Source: Gammaproteobacteria bacterium
GTDB taxonomy: Bacteria; Pseudomonadota; Gammaproteobacteria; HyVt-429
Length of the DNA: 64,000 nt
Assembly (NCBI GenBank): GCA_013152415.1
Contig: JAADGI010000008.1
Location: 45,589 to 109,588 of the forward strand
Reading direction: 5' to 3'
Positions 27,403 to 38,708 of this stretch are shown here, piece after piece. The position numbers were made by a program, and so were the translations under genes. The notes under the pieces are model-generated. The model did not search any database. It had not been told where the DNA came from and was given only the letters and a program-made list of their open reading frames with translations. How positions within the stretch are numbered: the stretch's first letter is position 1; every line of letters begins with the position of its first letter.

Positions 27403-29274
27403 TTAGCTGTAGGCCTGCTCGATATCCTTGCGGGTGAGTACCCCATAGATGCGTGGGGTGCGGCTGTGGGCTTTATGGGTGATATACAGGGCGTCGACCT
27501 TATTTTGATTCAGGGTGTCGAGGGCATCTTGTAAGCTGGCCTGTATGTGGGAGTGAGCCAGGTCTTGACGTGCCGCTGGAATCTCTAACAGGTCCAGTAG
27601 CCCCACTACCTTGTCGTTACCGGCTGCGATAGCATTATTGGGATTTTGCAGTTGACGGGCCAGATCCGCTGCCGGTAACAAGCTCTGCGGCCCATGCTCG
27701 CCACGCACCACGATCCACTCCGGTTTGGTCTTTATGATTTTTTTGGCCTCTTCCAGTCCCAGTAATTGGGGTGCGGTGGTAAATTGGGTGTTCATGACTT
27801 TGACCACACCAATGCGTCTTAGGGATTGGGCCACCGGATCATTGCGGTAATCCAGACCTAAGGACTGCAAGAGCGTGAGGTAAATCGGTTTGCACTTAAA
27901 GAGTTCTCCGTTCACCAGCCCGGCACCGATTACCGCCAGCATCCCGGGTAAGATGATGTTGGGGTTGGCGGTCAGTTCCAGCAGGGCCATGAGTGCCGCC
28001 AGGGGGGCATGCAGGGTGGCCCCCATCATGGCACCCATGCCTATCATGGCATAGAACCCGTACGGGGCCACATTTCCGGGTAATACCTCGGCAGCGATAA
28101 GACCGATTGCACCTCCTGCAGTGGCACCGATCACCAGGGTTGGACCGATGAGCCCACCGGGCACACCCAGGCCGATGCTGATACTGGTGGTCAGAAGTTT
28201 GACGATGGCAATTCCCGCCAACGCACCCAGGCCCATTTCGCCAAGCAAGGCCCCCGATACCGTGTCGTAACCAACTCCCATGATCTGTGGAAAGGCCAGG
28301 GCGCACAGGCCCACAATCAAACCTGCCAGGGTGGGACGTAACCAAATGGGCAGATAGCTGCTGTAATGATGGCTGCGTTCTACGGTGCGAACAAAGAGTG
28401 CAGCAAGGATACCGATCCCCACTCCCAGGCCCAATACTACCGGCAGTTCGAGTACCGAGCCCATGGTGAGTGCAGGTACGGCAAAGGCGGGGGAGGCACC
28501 ATAGACCCATCGGGTGAGTGCGGTGGCCGATACCGAGGACAAGATTACCGGCGCAAAACCGGTAATGGTGTATTCCATCATCACCACTTCCATGGCGAAG
28601 ATAACGCCGGCCAGGGGGGTATTGAATCCAGCGGCGATGGCTGCGGCCACACCGCAGGCCACCAAGGTTCGGGTGCTGTTACTGGGTAAGCCCAACCATT
28701 GGCCTAATTGGCTGCCACTGGTGGCACCAAGATGAATGCCTGGGCCTTCCCGTCCAACGGAATGACCGCTGACGATGGCGAGGCCGGCGGCAAAGAACTG
28801 AATCACGGCATTGAGCACCGGTAGCCGTGCCTGATGATAGGCCAAACGCCCAAGGACATGGGTCACACCCACCTGTCTTGCAGATGCAGGTAAGAAGTGC
28901 CACACCAGCCCTATAACCAAGCCCGCCAGTGTGGGCAGCGCGACCCGCTGTATGCCAGGAAGAGAGGCGTAACTCCCTGTGCCATCGCCGTTCAGGAATA
29001 GGGATTGGGCGACATCGATAAGCCCACGAAAACCAATTATTACCCCCCCTGCCAAGAGCCCCACCAGCAGTCCCAGGGCCGCCAGTTGTGGCACATTATC
29101 TACGGTGGCAAGACGTAAACGCAGCTTGGAAATGTAAAAGGGCAGGTTGTGCCGAAATCGCCGCCAGCGCCGATGGATCGGTTTGAAGCGGTTGAGCACA
29201 GGGCCCCAGTCAAACTTTAGCCTGGATGTGATGATGTGAATGCGTTCCTGGCATGTGTAGGTATAAGAGGGCAC
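27403..29274 (-). CDS. ClC-family chloride channel with C-terminal CBS-like domains
   Basis: GHSVGREGPGIHLGA, GFNTPLAGVIFAMEVV, GLGVPGGLIGPTLVIGA. Confidence 0.95.
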   Translation of the reverse strand: MPSYTYTCQERIHIITSRLKFDWGPVLNRFKPIHRRWRRFRHNLPFYISKLRLRLATVDNVPQLAALGLLVGLLAGGVIIGFRGLIDVAQSLFLNGDGTGSYASLPGIQRVALPTLAGLVIGLVWHFLPASARQVGVTHVLGRLAYHQARLPVLNAVIQFFAAGLAIVSGHSVGREGPGIHLGATSGSQLGQWLGLPSNSTRTLVACGVAAAIAAGFNTPLAGVIFAMEVVMMEYTITGFAPVILSSVSATALTRWVYGASPAFAVPALTMGSVLELPVVLGLGVGIGILAALFVRTVERSHHYSSYLPIWLRPTLAGLIVGLCALAFPQIMGVGYDTVSGALLGEMGLGALAGIAIVKLLTTSISIGLGVPGGLIGPTLVIGATAGGAIGLIAAEVLPGNVAPYGFYAMIGMGAMMGATLHAPLAALMALLELTANPNIILPGMLAVIGAGLVNGELFKCKPIYLTLLQSLGLDYRNDPVAQSLRRIGVVKVMNTQFTTAPQLLGLEEAKKIIKTKPEWIVVRGEHGPQSLLPAADLARQLQNPNNAIAAGNDKVVGLLDLLEIPAARQDLAHSHIQASLQDALDTLNQNKVDALYITHKAHSRTPRIYGVLTRKDIEQAYS

Positions 29275-29416
29275 ATTCTACCGGTAACTGCAGATCTGTT
29301 GTATTGGTGGGGTGTCTTGTCGGGCCGAAGCCCGGCAGGATTAGGAGCTTTCAAGGGCATGTCAGGGCCCCGTCTATGGCGACATTGGCATCGCCATAGA
29401 CTTTGGACATGCTTCC

Positions 29417-30823
29417 CTAAAATGGCAAATCCAGACCTGATCGGGTGGTGTTTAATAGATCACGGAATTGATCCTGGATATGAGACAGGGTGGCAGCGTC
29501 ATCGGCCTCAAACCGGAACACCAGTACCGGTGTGGTGTTGGATGCCCTGACCAGGCCAAAGCCGTTGTCAAAATCGACCCGTAGGCCATCAATGGTGCTC
29601 ACCTGGGCATCCGGGAAACTTGCGGCCTTGACTAACTCCTTGATCAGTTGGTGATGGGCACCTTCTTCCATCTTGAGTTGGAGCTCCGGGGTATTCACGG
29701 TGTCGGGTAAATCGGAAAATATTTCATCGGGGAGGCGGTCGTCCTTGGACAGGATTTCCAGCAAACGCGCTGCGGCATAGAGGCCATCATCAAAACCATA
29801 CCAGCGTTCTTTAAAGAAGATGTGGCCGCTCATCTCGCCGGCAAGTGCGGCACCGCTGGCCTTGAGTTTGGCCTTGATAAAAGAGTGCCCGGTCTTCCAC
29901 ATGGTGGCCTGGCCTCCGGCCTCGGTGATCGCTGTGGGCAGGGTGCGTGAGCACTTTACATCGTAAATAATTTCAGCCCCGGGGTTGCGTTCAAGTATAT
30001 CCCGGGCAAACAGAATGAGTTGGCGATCAGCCCAGATAATACTGCCATTGGGTGAGACGACGCCCAAGCGGTCACCGTCACCATCGAAGGCCAGACCCAC
30101 ATCTGTGGGCGCTCCTTTGAGTGCCTTGATCAGGTCTTGCAGGTTTTCAGGCCGACTGGGGTCGGGGTGGTGGTTGGGGAAGTTGCCGTCCACTTCACAG
30201 AAGAGTTCTTTGAGTTCGCAGCCCAGGGCCTTGAGCAGCCGGGGTGCGATGGCACCGGCCACGCCGTTACCACAGTCCACCACCACCCGCATGGGGCGGG
30301 CGAGCTTGACGTCGGACAACACCCGTTTGACGTAGGCATCTACCACATCATCTTGTTTTAAGCCGCCAGCACCCTGGTGTAGACGGCCGTCGATGATACG
30401 CTGTCGCAGGCTCTGGATGGTATCACCGGAGAGGGTTTCGCCTGCCAGCACCATCTTGAGGCCGTTGTAGTCGGGGGGGTTGTGGCTGCCGGTGACCATG
30501 ACCCCGGATTGGGTGCCCAGGTGGTGGGTGGCAAAATACAATAGAGGTGTCGGCACCATGCCCACATTGATCACGTCACAGCCTGCGGTCATCAAGCCTT
30601 CAGCCAGTGCAGCCGCCAAGGCCGGGCCCGATAACCGACCGTCCCGGGCAATAACAATCTCGTTGTGACCCCGGTCCAGGGCCTCACTACCGATGGCCTG
30701 ACCGATGAGGCGGACGGCATCGACCGTGAGGGTCTTGTCGACGATGCCACGGATGTCATAGGCCTTAAAAATTTCCGGGGCCAGCTCTGAACGGGTTTGT
30801 GGTGCTGAAGTAGAAGTAGGCAT
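29417..30823 (-). CDS. algC: Phosphomannomutase/phosphoglucomutase
   Basis: FKAYDIRGIVDKTL, MVTGSHNPPDYNGLKM, LAFDGDGDRLGVV, GEMSGHIFF. Confidence 0.95.
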   Translation of the reverse strand: MPTSTSAPQTRSELAPEIFKAYDIRGIVDKTLTVDAVRLIGQAIGSEALDRGHNEIVIARDGRLSGPALAAALAEGLMTAGCDVINVGMVPTPLLYFATHHLGTQSGVMVTGSHNPPDYNGLKMVLAGETLSGDTIQSLRQRIIDGRLHQGAGGLKQDDVVDAYVKRVLSDVKLARPMRVVVDCGNGVAGAIAPRLLKALGCELKELFCEVDGNFPNHHPDPSRPENLQDLIKALKGAPTDVGLAFDGDGDRLGVVSPNGSIIWADRQLILFARDILERNPGAEIIYDVKCSRTLPTAITEAGGQATMWKTGHSFIKAKLKASGAALAGEMSGHIFFKERWYGFDDGLYAAARLLEILSKDDRLPDEIFSDLPDTVNTPELQLKMEEGAHHQLIKELVKAASFPDAQVSTIDGLRVDFDNGFGLVRASNTTPVLVFRFEADDAATLSHIQDQFRDLLNTTRSGLDLPF

Positions 30824-30955
30824 TTTGCTGTGATATCCGAGGTAAAATCGGCGCACAGTATAATGGTCGATGCAGCGTTTTGCACCATCAAGGATACAGA
30901 GTTGCCCTGGGACCCTCGCTAAGCCGCCAAGTGCACCAAGGAAAGGCCTTTGGGT

Positions 30956-32341
30956 CTAGGCGCGTTGGGGCACACTGTCGCGGGTATAGACATAGACTCG
31001 ATTGCGGCCGGCCTCCTTGGCTTCGAGCAGGGCCTGGTCGGCGCGCCACAGTACTTCATCGTAGGTGGCATCATGAGTTTCCATGGTGCTGAGTCCCCCG
31101 GTCCAGTGCAGGATGTGGGTTGCGCCGGGTTTGAGTTCCAGGGTCTTGGGTAATTTGCGTCGCAACCGATCCGCCAGTTCACTAGCGGTCTCAAGCTCGG
31201 TGTAGGGAAAGATGATACAGAACTCATCGCCCCCCAAACGGGCCACGAAATCGGTATCACGCGTTGCTTTTTTGAGGGCCGCCGCGAATTTCACAATCAA
31301 GGCATCACCGGCGTCATGACCGAAATTATCATTGACCTGTTTGAAGTGGTCGATATCGATCATGAGTACCGACATGGCAAATCCGGTTCCAGACTGAATG
31401 AATAATTGTTCCAGGCGGTCTTCAAAGGCACGACGGTTGGGCAGTTGAGAAAGGTGGTCGGTGAGTCCAAGGTCTTGCAGTTTGCGGCGTTCCCTGACCA
31501 GTTTGCCCCCGGAGCGGGCGATGTAATTGAGCAAGTGTCTGAACTCTTCGAGTTGTATGGGGTAGTTGCTGTGTAGCCTACCATCACGGATATCCTTGAA
31601 CATACGTGCAACCAGCTTGATGTCGTAATGTAAGGCCTTTGCGGTAAAGCTAAACAGCATGCGATCACCAAAAAATAACAATAGGGCGATGACCGCAAAA
31701 ATGGCCGTAAGTGTATTGCGTAGGCTGGTGAGTCGGGTCGATACCCGCGTGCTTGGCCAGTAACCGATACTAAATTTGGTGTTGGCTATTTTCCTGATCA
31801 ACACCTGGGTGGTGTTTTTGAGACGGTGTTCACCGCTGTTGGCGACCACTCGTTGTCCACTATGGGTGGCACTGTACAATTCTGCATACCCAGGTTGCCC
31901 GGATTGTTGCCAGGCACTGTCCAGGAGTTGAGCTGCATCCAGATGCAGGCGCAGCATCGGTGCGCCGGAGGTATGCAGGGTGATGCGGTTTACCAGGGAA
32001 TTGACCGACACGGGTTGTTTGGGTCGCGGGTACTGTAGCACCGCCCCGGGGGCAAACAGGGCAACTAGCGTCTTAAGGTGTCGTTGTCGCTTGGTCTGGC
32101 TACGGCCTTTGAGTGCTGCGGCCAAGGGCGGAGAAGCTTGTACCTTATTTAGCAGCGATTGCTGTGCTGCAATTTGGATTGCGATAAGCGCGCCAAGATG
32201 GCGTGCTGTATCTTGAGAAATCTGGGTTTCGCTCTGGACGATATTTTTTTTCAATAATTGGTAGGCACCCAGGCCCAGCAGGCCCAAGGCGAATATGGAC
32301 AGGGCCAACCTGTAGTAATTGTGACGTCGATGAGAAACCAT
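30956..32341 (-). CDS. Membrane GGDEF-domain diguanylate cyclase
   Basis: Two TM; DHLSQLPNRRAFEDRL, VLMIDIDHFKQVNDNFGHDAGDALI, ARLGGDEFCIIFP. Confidence 0.95.
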   Translation of the reverse strand: MVSHRRHNYYRLALSIFALGLLGLGAYQLLKKNIVQSETQISQDTARHLGALIAIQIAAQQSLLNKVQASPPLAAALKGRSQTKRQRHLKTLVALFAPGAVLQYPRPKQPVSVNSLVNRITLHTSGAPMLRLHLDAAQLLDSAWQQSGQPGYAELYSATHSGQRVVANSGEHRLKNTTQVLIRKIANTKFSIGYWPSTRVSTRLTSLRNTLTAIFAVIALLLFFGDRMLFSFTAKALHYDIKLVARMFKDIRDGRLHSNYPIQLEEFRHLLNYIARSGGKLVRERRKLQDLGLTDHLSQLPNRRAFEDRLEQLFIQSGTGFAMSVLMIDIDHFKQVNDNFGHDAGDALIVKFAAALKKATRDTDFVARLGGDEFCIIFPYTELETASELADRLRRKLPKTLELKPGATHILHWTGGLSTMETHDATYDEVLWRADQALLEAKEAGRNRVYVYTRDSVPQRA

Positions 32342-32475
32342 GGGGTGCCGCGCTTTGCCTGTTGCAAATAACTGTCAATAACTAACGCCTGGAAACAGCA
32401 TTGGTTACTCAAGCATATACACAGATTTCGCTGACCTAGAGGGTGGGGCCGGCTGTGCCGACGGGAGGCTATGGC

Positions 32476-32931
32476 TTACTGACGCCCGGTATGACCAAAG
32501 CCCCCATCACTGCGCTGGCTTTCCTCGAAATCTTTGACGACCTCAAATTCCGCCTGGATCACCGGTACGAACACCAGTTGGGCAATGCGGTCTCCCGGTT
32601 GGACGACAAAGTGTTCCTTGCCACGGTTCCAGCAGGATACAAACAGTTGTCCCTGGTAATCGGAATCAATGAGCCCCACCAGATTGCCTAACACAATACC
32701 GTGTTTGTGACCCAATCCAGAACGGGGCAATATCACTGCGGCCAAGTGGGGGTCGGCGATATGGATGGCGAAGCCGGTGGGGATGAGGTGGGTATCACCG
32801 GGATCGATATGCAGGTGTTCGTCCAGGCAGGCCGTCAGATCGAGTCCTGCGGAACCCTCTGTGCCATAGCGGGGTAGGGGGAATTCATTGCCGATGCGCG
32901 GGTCGAGTATTTTGAGTTGTATTTTTTTCAT
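32476..32931 (-). CDS. dut: dUTP diphosphatase
   Basis: [70 protein letters not shown]. Confidence 0.97.
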   Translation of the reverse strand: MKKIQLKILDPRIGNEFPLPRYGTEGSAGLDLTACLDEHLHIDPGDTHLIPTGFAIHIADPHLAAVILPRSGLGHKHGIVLGNLVGLIDSDYQGQLFVSCWNRGKEHFVVQPGDRIAQLVFVPVIQAEFEVVKDFEESQRSDGGFGHTGRQ

Positions 32932-34120
32932 GGTACCTCTGGGCGATTTCAGAAATGAGTTCTCGGGCCAGCCGACTCTTGGGTTGTAACAGCAATGGGG
33001 TGAGACCACCTTGGTCGATGAGAGTGAGTTGATTTAAGTCCGATTCGAATCCACTGTGGCGGTCGCCCACGGGGTTGGCGGCGATGAGGTCCAGTTTTTT
33101 GGCCTCCAGTTTCTTTCGGGCATGGGCCTCCAGATCGTCGGTTTCGGCGGCGAAGCCTACCGTATAGGGGGCGGGATCGAGGGCGGCCACACTGGCAAGA
33201 ATATCCGGGTTGGGCACTAACTCGAGCGATAGGCTGGCATCTGATTTTTTGATTTTACGGGATGCCGTCTGTATCGGCCGGTAGTCTGCTACCGCCGCCA
33301 CACCGATAAAAATATCGATGGGGTGGATATGGCTGTGTACCGTGTCGTGCATCTGTTGGGCTGTGGCCACCCGTAGGGTCTGCACCCGGTCCGGGTCGGC
33401 CAAGGCAGTGGGGCCCGAGACCAGAATAACCTGGCCCCCGGCTTCCATAGCCGCCTGTGCCACTGCGTACCCCATTTTTCCCGAGCTACGGTTGCTCAAG
33501 CCACGCACTGGGTCGATGGGCTCCCAGGTAGGACCGGCGGTGACCATGAGCTGCAGGCCATCCAGGCTGCCGGTTTGGAACAGGGCTGCGGCATGTTCAG
33601 CCAGTACAGTGGGTTCCAGCATCCTGCCGGGACCGGTCTCGCCACAGGCCTGGCTGCCGCTATCCGGCCCCCAGAGGGTGATCCCCAATTGCCTTAATGT
33701 GACGAGATTATTTTGGGTGCTGGCCTTGACCCACATTTGCTGGTTCATGGCCGGGGCCACGGCGACTGGGCTTTGGGTGGCGAGGCACAGGGTGGTCAAC
33801 AGCTCATCGGCACGGCCCTGGGCCAGCCGGGCCAGAAAATCGGCCCCGGCGGGTGCGACCAGCACCAAATCGGCCCAGCGTGCCAACTCGATATGCCCCA
33901 TGGCCGCTTCGGCCCCGGTATCCAGAAATGCGCTGTGGACCGGGTGGCCGCTGATGGCCTGAAGGGTGAGGGGGGTGATAAATTGGCTTGCGGCCCGGGT
34001 CATGACCACGCGCACTTCGGCACCGCGCTCGCGCAGGCGCCTTACCAGGTCTGCTGCCTTGTAGGCAGCGATACTGCCAGTGATGCCGACCAGGATACGT
34101 TTGTTGGATAGTGTGGCCAT
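32885..34120 (-). CDS. coaBC: Bifunctional phosphopantothenoylcysteine decarboxylase/ligase
   Basis: [57 protein letters not shown]. Confidence 0.97.
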   Translation of the reverse strand: MATLSNKRILVGITGSIAAYKAADLVRRLRERGAEVRVVMTRAASQFITPLTLQAISGHPVHSAFLDTGAEAAMGHIELARWADLVLVAPAGADFLARLAQGRADELLTTLCLATQSPVAVAPAMNQQMWVKASTQNNLVTLRQLGITLWGPDSGSQACGETGPGRMLEPTVLAEHAAALFQTGSLDGLQLMVTAGPTWEPIDPVRGLSNRSSGKMGYAVAQAAMEAGGQVILVSGPTALADPDRVQTLRVATAQQMHDTVHSHIHPIDIFIGVAAVADYRPIQTASRKIKKSDASLSLELVPNPDILASVAALDPAPYTVGFAAETDDLEAHARKKLEAKKLDLIAANPVGDRHSGFESDLNQLTLIDQGGLTPLLLQPKSRLARELISEIAQRYHEKNTTQNTRPAHRQ

Positions 34121-34183
34121 GGGGTGTAGAGTCTACTGACCTGAAGGTGTGTTTAAAAACAATTTCCCTATTTTTTTAAACTC

Positions 34184-34212
34184 GATTACCGAAAACGTGG
34201 TTTTCGGTAATC
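34184..34212. promoter_or_regulatory. Perfect 13-bp inverted repeat in the coaBC/radC divergent intergenic region
   Basis: GATTACCGAAAAC-GTG-GTTTTCGGTAATC. Confidence 0.55.
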
Positions 34213-34251
34213 TCCAAGGACTATAAACCACATTATATACAAGGAGTGTAT

Positions 34252-34926
34252 ATGGCGATTCGAGATTGGCCCCAAGGTGAGCGACCTCGGGAGAAGCTGT
34301 TAAACCAAGGATCGGCAACCCTGTCCGATGCCGAATTGGTGGCGATCTTTCTGCGTACTGGTCACCGGGGGCACAGCGCCATTGATCTTGCCCGGGGTCT
34401 GCTACAGCAATTTGGTGGACTTCGGCCCCTGTTGGCGGCCCCTCGGGAGCGAATTTGTGCCGTGACTGGAATGGGGGCTGCCAAATACGCCCAGTTACAG
34501 GCGGCCCTGGAATTGGGCCAGCGCCACCTGGGTGAGGTGCTGTTTCGTGGGGCGGTGCTGGATTCGCCCCAGGTCGCCCGGGATTATCTGCATGCTCGCC
34601 TGCGGGACCGGCAATACGAGGTGTTTTGTTGCCTGTTTCTGGACAATCGTCACCGGGCACTGGCCTTTGAGGAGTTGTTTAAGGGTACCCTCAACGGTAC
34701 CAGTGTGCACCCCAGGGAGGTGGTCAAACGGGCCCTGGGCCACAATGCCGCTGCGGTCATTTTCAGCCACAACCACCCCTCCGGGGTGGCCGAGCCCAGT
34801 TTGGCCGACCAAAGCCTGACCCGGCGGCTGGTGGATGCCCTGGCCCTGGTGGATATTCGGGTGTTGGACCATCTGGTGATAGGGGATGGGGAAACGGTGT
34901 CTTTTAGCGAGCGCGGGTTGCTTTAA
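34252..34926 (+). CDS. radC: RadC-family (JAB/MPN) protein
   Basis: [61 protein letters not shown]. Confidence 0.97.
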   Translation: MAIRDWPQGERPREKLLNQGSATLSDAELVAIFLRTGHRGHSAIDLARGLLQQFGGLRPLLAAPRERICAVTGMGAAKYAQLQAALELGQRHLGEVLFRGAVLDSPQVARDYLHARLRDRQYEVFCCLFLDNRHRALAFEELFKGTLNGTSVHPREVVKRALGHNAAAVIFSHNHPSGVAEPSLADQSLTRRLVDALALVDIRVLDHLVIGDGETVSFSERGLL

Positions 34927-35019
34927 CGCTGTGGGCACCGGGGACTACCCTTGCTGGCCCGGTTCTGGTATAAATGCGCGTCTTTCTCGCCCCGGTTGGG
35001 GTATTTCGGAGGTTTTACT

Positions 35020-35256
35020 ATGCCCAGGGTTTGTCAGGTCACAGGCAAGCGGACTATCAGTGGGAACAATGTTTCTCACGCTAACAACAGGACGCGACGC
35101 CAGTTTTTGCCCAATCTGCATTATCGCAAATTTTGGGTTGCCAGCGAAAATCGTTGGGTACGTATGCGTGTGTCCGCAAAAGGCATTCGCATTATCGATA
35201 AGAAGGGTATAGATACCGTGCTCAAGGAAGTGCGGGCCCGCGGCGAGAAGGTGTAG
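35020..35256 (+). CDS. rpmB: 50S ribosomal protein L28
   Basis: [40 protein letters not shown]. Confidence 0.98.
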   Translation: MPRVCQVTGKRTISGNNVSHANNRTRRQFLPNLHYRKFWVASENRWVRMRVSAKGIRIIDKKGIDTVLKEVRARGEKV

Positions 35257-35260
35257 TCTG

Positions 35261-35416
35261 ATGAGAGATAAGATTAAGCTTGTGTCGAGTGCCGGTACTG
35301 GCCATTACTACACGACTACCAAAAACAAGCGTACCAAGCCGGAAAAGTTGGAAATGAAGAAATATGATCCGGTAGTACGCAAGCACGTCATCTACAAGGA
35401 AGCCAAGATCAAGTAA
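35261..35416 (+). CDS. rpmG: 50S ribosomal protein L33 (not in ORF track)
   Basis: [51 protein letters not shown], 51 aa directly after rpmB. Confidence 0.98.
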   Translation: MRDKIKLVSSAGTGHYYTTTKNKRTKPEKLEMKKYDPVVRKHVIYKEAKIK

Positions 35417-35534
35417 GGCTGTGCCCAGTATCTGATACTTTAGTGTCCCCGATGCGGTCCCGTCGGGTTGGCTGTCTCTGCGCCATTCTGACGTCCATGT
35501 CCTGAGCGGTGTTTGTGCGTCCTGCACATCACTT

Positions 35535-36422
35535 CTACCCTTTGGCTATATTGGCCTGCATTTTTTCAATGATGGGTTTCAGGATCAATTCCATGGCAAA
35601 GCCCATCTTACCGCCGGGTACGACGAGACTATTGGGGCGAGACATAAAGGAATCCTTGATCATCTGCTGTAGATAGGGAAAGTCTGCACCGTCTGGGTCC
35701 CGAAAGCGGATGACGATGACGCTTTCGTCTGGCGTGGGAATATCTCGAGCAATAAAGGGGTTAGAGGTGTCGACTAAAGGCACACGCTGGAAGTTGATGT
35801 CGGTGCGGGAGAACTGAGGCGTGATGTGGTGGACGTAATCATCCATACGGCGCATGATGGTGTCGACGGTGGCCTCGGCGGAATATCCTCGCTCTGACGC
35901 ATCACGGTGAATTTTCTGGATCCATTCCAGATTGACTACAGGCACCACACCGATGAGCAGATCCACATGCTGGCTGGCGTCGATGTCGCCATGTTTGACT
36001 CCACCATGCAGGCCTTCATAGAACAGCAGGTCGGAGCCTGATGGAATGTCTTCCCAAGGCGTAAACTGACCTGGCCCCAGATCAGTCTTTAAGCGGGCAT
36101 TGTGTTGAGCCGCTTCTTCCTCACTATGCAGGTAGTAGCGTTTTTTACCGCCACCGGTCTCGCCATATTCCTGAAAAAGGCCGGCAATCTTGTCAAAATG
36201 GTTGGCCTTGGGTCCAAAGTGACTCAGGTTCTTGTTTTCTTTTTCTGCGGCGGCGATGGCCTTTTTCATATCCTGGCGATCATAACGATGAAAACTGTCA
36301 CCTTCGATGACCACCGGGTTCATGTGCAAGCGTCGAAAGATATGCTCAAAGGCCACTTTGACGGTCGATGTCCCTGCGCCGGATGAACCGGTGACGGCGA
36401 TTATGGGATGTTTTGTAGACAT
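35535..36422 (-). CDS. prkB: Phosphoribulokinase
   Basis: IIAVTGSSGAGTSTVKVAFEHIFRR, VIEGDSFHRYDR, LLFYEGLHGGV. Confidence 0.95.
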   Translation of the reverse strand: MSTKHPIIAVTGSSGAGTSTVKVAFEHIFRRLHMNPVVIEGDSFHRYDRQDMKKAIAAAEKENKNLSHFGPKANHFDKIAGLFQEYGETGGGKKRYYLHSEEEAAQHNARLKTDLGPGQFTPWEDIPSGSDLLFYEGLHGGVKHGDIDASQHVDLLIGVVPVVNLEWIQKIHRDASERGYSAEATVDTIMRRMDDYVHHITPQFSRTDINFQRVPLVDTSNPFIARDIPTPDESVIVIRFRDPDGADFPYLQQMIKDSFMSRPNSLVVPGGKMGFAMELILKPIIEKMQANIAKG

Positions 36423-36789
36423 AGTGCTCTCCGTGAAGCGTGTAACTAATCTATTTGATGCGTAGTGGCCCCACCGTGAAATTGATGAGTATTGATCGTG
36501 GTATGGCCGCTGGCAAATAACCTGGGTTTTGTGGTCCGCTGATCAACCCTGAATTCGGATTTGCCGGGAGGGGCGCTGGTGGCGGAAACCAGATGCGAAA
36601 TGTATATCAGTCAAGGGCGGATTACTAGTCGGGGGTGGGTTTGATCCGTGGCATTTTCTTTCCCACCACAGTGATACAGCCTTATTCGTGAGCTCTGGCT
36701 TGCAATCGTCGGCAAAAATTGCTTTGCTTAATGTCAAATTTGGTTAAATACTATCGGTTTAGAGGGGCTTATAACGTCAGTAGGTAGCT

Positions 36790-37386
36790 ATGTATGGGTT
36801 AGAACAACAGGTTCTAAGAACGGATATCTCCGGCATGCCACTGGAGTGGGTTGATTTTCGTGATGCGGTACGCCTCTATCACGCTGATCAGGTGGTCTAC
36901 AGTTGTGGTGTGCTGCTTTACCGTATCCATGGAGGTTGCAACGCCATTACGGGGAGGCGTAGTGAGATTGATGTCACTTCCATCCTCGCCACCAGGAGCG
37001 ATGGTGGCACTTCCTACCATAGTCATCGGGGCTACGTGCCACCCCTTAACAACCCGGCGTTGTTTAAGCGTGATGCCAATTTGTGTCTATATTGCGGTGG
37101 TAGTTTTGAGGACGGTCGATTGTCGCGGGACCATGTGACGCCATTGAGTTGCGGCGGTCAGGATGATTGGAAAAATGTGGTGGCGGCCTGTAAGCGCTGC
37201 AATAACCACAAGGCTGGGCGTAGCCCAGAACAGGCTGGGATGAAGTTGCTGGCGGTGCCGTTTGTGCCGACTCATGCCGAGTATGTCTATCTTCGCGGCC
37301 GTCGGGTGTTGACAGATCAAATGGAGTTTTTGCGCGCCCACTTCCCCCGCAGCAGTCCCTTACACCAACGTTTGGTGGGCTTGTGA
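36790..37386 (+). CDS. HNH endonuclease-family protein
   Basis: LCLYCGGSFEDGRLSRDHVTPLSCGGQDDWKNVVAACKRCNNHKAGRSPEQAGM. Confidence 0.93.
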   Translation: MYGLEQQVLRTDISGMPLEWVDFRDAVRLYHADQVVYSCGVLLYRIHGGCNAITGRRSEIDVTSILATRSDGGTSYHSHRGYVPPLNNPALFKRDANLCLYCGGSFEDGRLSRDHVTPLSCGGQDDWKNVVAACKRCNNHKAGRSPEQAGMKLLAVPFVPTHAEYVYLRGRRVLTDQMEFLRAHFPRSSPLHQRLVGL

Positions 37387-37436
37387 AGGGTTGAGTCTTG
37401 AGATTGAAGGGTCTGCAAATTTCCCCATAAGTGCCT

Positions 37437-37468
37437 AAAAAAAAGGCCCACACCGGAGTGTGAGCCTG
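37437..37468 (-). terminator. Rho-independent terminator for the sigma1/anti-sigma1/dsrE1 unit
   Basis: Minus strand GGCTCACACTCCGGTGTGGGCC followed by a T tract. Confidence 0.75.
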
Positions 37469-37491
37469 AGCCCTACAGAGGAAGTAGGTGT

Positions 37492-37929
37492 TTAGGGACG
37501 AATGTAACTAAATCCCTGGTCCTGTAAGTGGGCGATCTCGGCGACACCGCTGGGTACAATGTCTTTTTCGTCCACATCAAACATCTGGGTTTTATAATCG
37601 ACCTTCTTGCCGCGCAGGGTATTGGCGCAGATATTGAAAGTCACGCCCTGATCTTTCAGGTTGCTGACCTTTTGCTGCACTGCCAAGTCTTTGTTGGCGC
37701 GAGTCAACAGGGTGTAACCACCGCTGTGCATGATGACACGAATATCCAGGTTATCTTTGCCTACGGCATTGATGTGGTTCTGAATATTGCGCATGGCAGC
37801 ACCCTGGCGTTTTGGGTCTTTGTAATTTACATGATAAATTACCTTTTGTTTGCCGTATTTATCGGCCAGTACAGCACCAGCACCCAGAGTAAAAACGGTA
37901 GCAATTAGGATGGCAAGTAACTTTTTCAT
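37492..37929 (-). CDS. Exported DsrE-like protein (DsrE1)
   Basis: Signal peptide MKKLLAILIATVFTLGAGAVLA; KVIYHVNYKDPKRQGAAMRNIQNHINA...VTFNICANTLRGKK...GVAEIAHLQDQGFSYIRP. Confidence 0.88.
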   Translation of the reverse strand: MKKLLAILIATVFTLGAGAVLADKYGKQKVIYHVNYKDPKRQGAAMRNIQNHINAVGKDNLDIRVIMHSGGYTLLTRANKDLAVQQKVSNLKDQGVTFNICANTLRGKKVDYKTQMFDVDEKDIVPSGVAEIAHLQDQGFSYIRP

Positions 37930-37979
37930 GGATCCTCCTTTTAAATTTTAATTTAAAAACTCATTATAAAAATGGTGGG

Positions 37980-38708
37980 CTATACTTGGATGTAGGCCCA
38001 TCCCTGAAGTTGGCGCCGCATAATCTGCGCTACAGCAGAGTCGATCACGACCGCTTCGGGTAGAAGCACCAGATTGATATTTTGCTCGTGATTGAGCCGG
38101 TCGATAGTATTTTGGCAAGCAATAAAAACCAGATTATTCCAATCCCGATAGAGCTGCTTAATGCGTGCCGGATTGGGTGAGGTATCAGCACGTAGCAGGT
38201 TGATCCCCCCACCATTGGTGATGACCTCTACTCGTGCAACCTGGTTGGTCTCTTTGTAAAACTTGAGTAGATTTTCGACCTCATCAAGAAGATCGTTCAT
38301 ACGTTGCGGGTCGCCGCTGTTCAAGTGCAGCAATACCTTGATGCCTTTTATCGGTACCGGTGAGGTCAGAGCACTGACCCGGGGACTGTTGGGGTTGTGG
38401 TGTGGGGTTGTGGTATGCAGGGCCCAGCCGATGGCCATACCCAGCCCCAGGATACTGGCAGCAATGGAACGGAATCCGATGCGTGCCCATAGACTGCGGT
38501 GTACCGTGTAACTGCGTGTGGGAGGCGGCGGCGGGTTGGAGCAGGCCAGTTGCACCAAGTCACGCACCTTGCGCAGCTCACACACACGCCGATTGAGAGA
38601 TTCATCCCGGCTAATGGCGACGAAGGCGTCGCTCTTTTCCTCAGCCGTCAGCTGGTTGTCTACAAAGGCGTTAAGGAACTCGTCGGAAAACGTCTGTTCT
38701 TTGGTCAT
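37980..38708 (-). CDS. Putative transmembrane anti-sigma factor with C-terminal DsrE-like domain (anti-sigma1)
   Basis: N-term DEFLNAFVDNQLTAEEKSDAFVAISRDESLNRRVCELRKVRDLV; TM SIAASILGLGMAIGWAL; C-term KVLLHLNSGDPQRMNDLLDEVENLL...LVFIACQNTIDRL...GWAYIQV. Confidence 0.85.
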   Translation of the reverse strand: MTKEQTFSDEFLNAFVDNQLTAEEKSDAFVAISRDESLNRRVCELRKVRDLVQLACSNPPPPPTRSYTVHRSLWARIGFRSIAASILGLGMAIGWALHTTTPHHNPNSPRVSALTSPVPIKGIKVLLHLNSGDPQRMNDLLDEVENLLKFYKETNQVARVEVITNGGGINLLRADTSPNPARIKQLYRDWNNLVFIACQNTIDRLNHEQNINLVLLPEAVVIDSAVAQIMRRQLQGWAYIQV

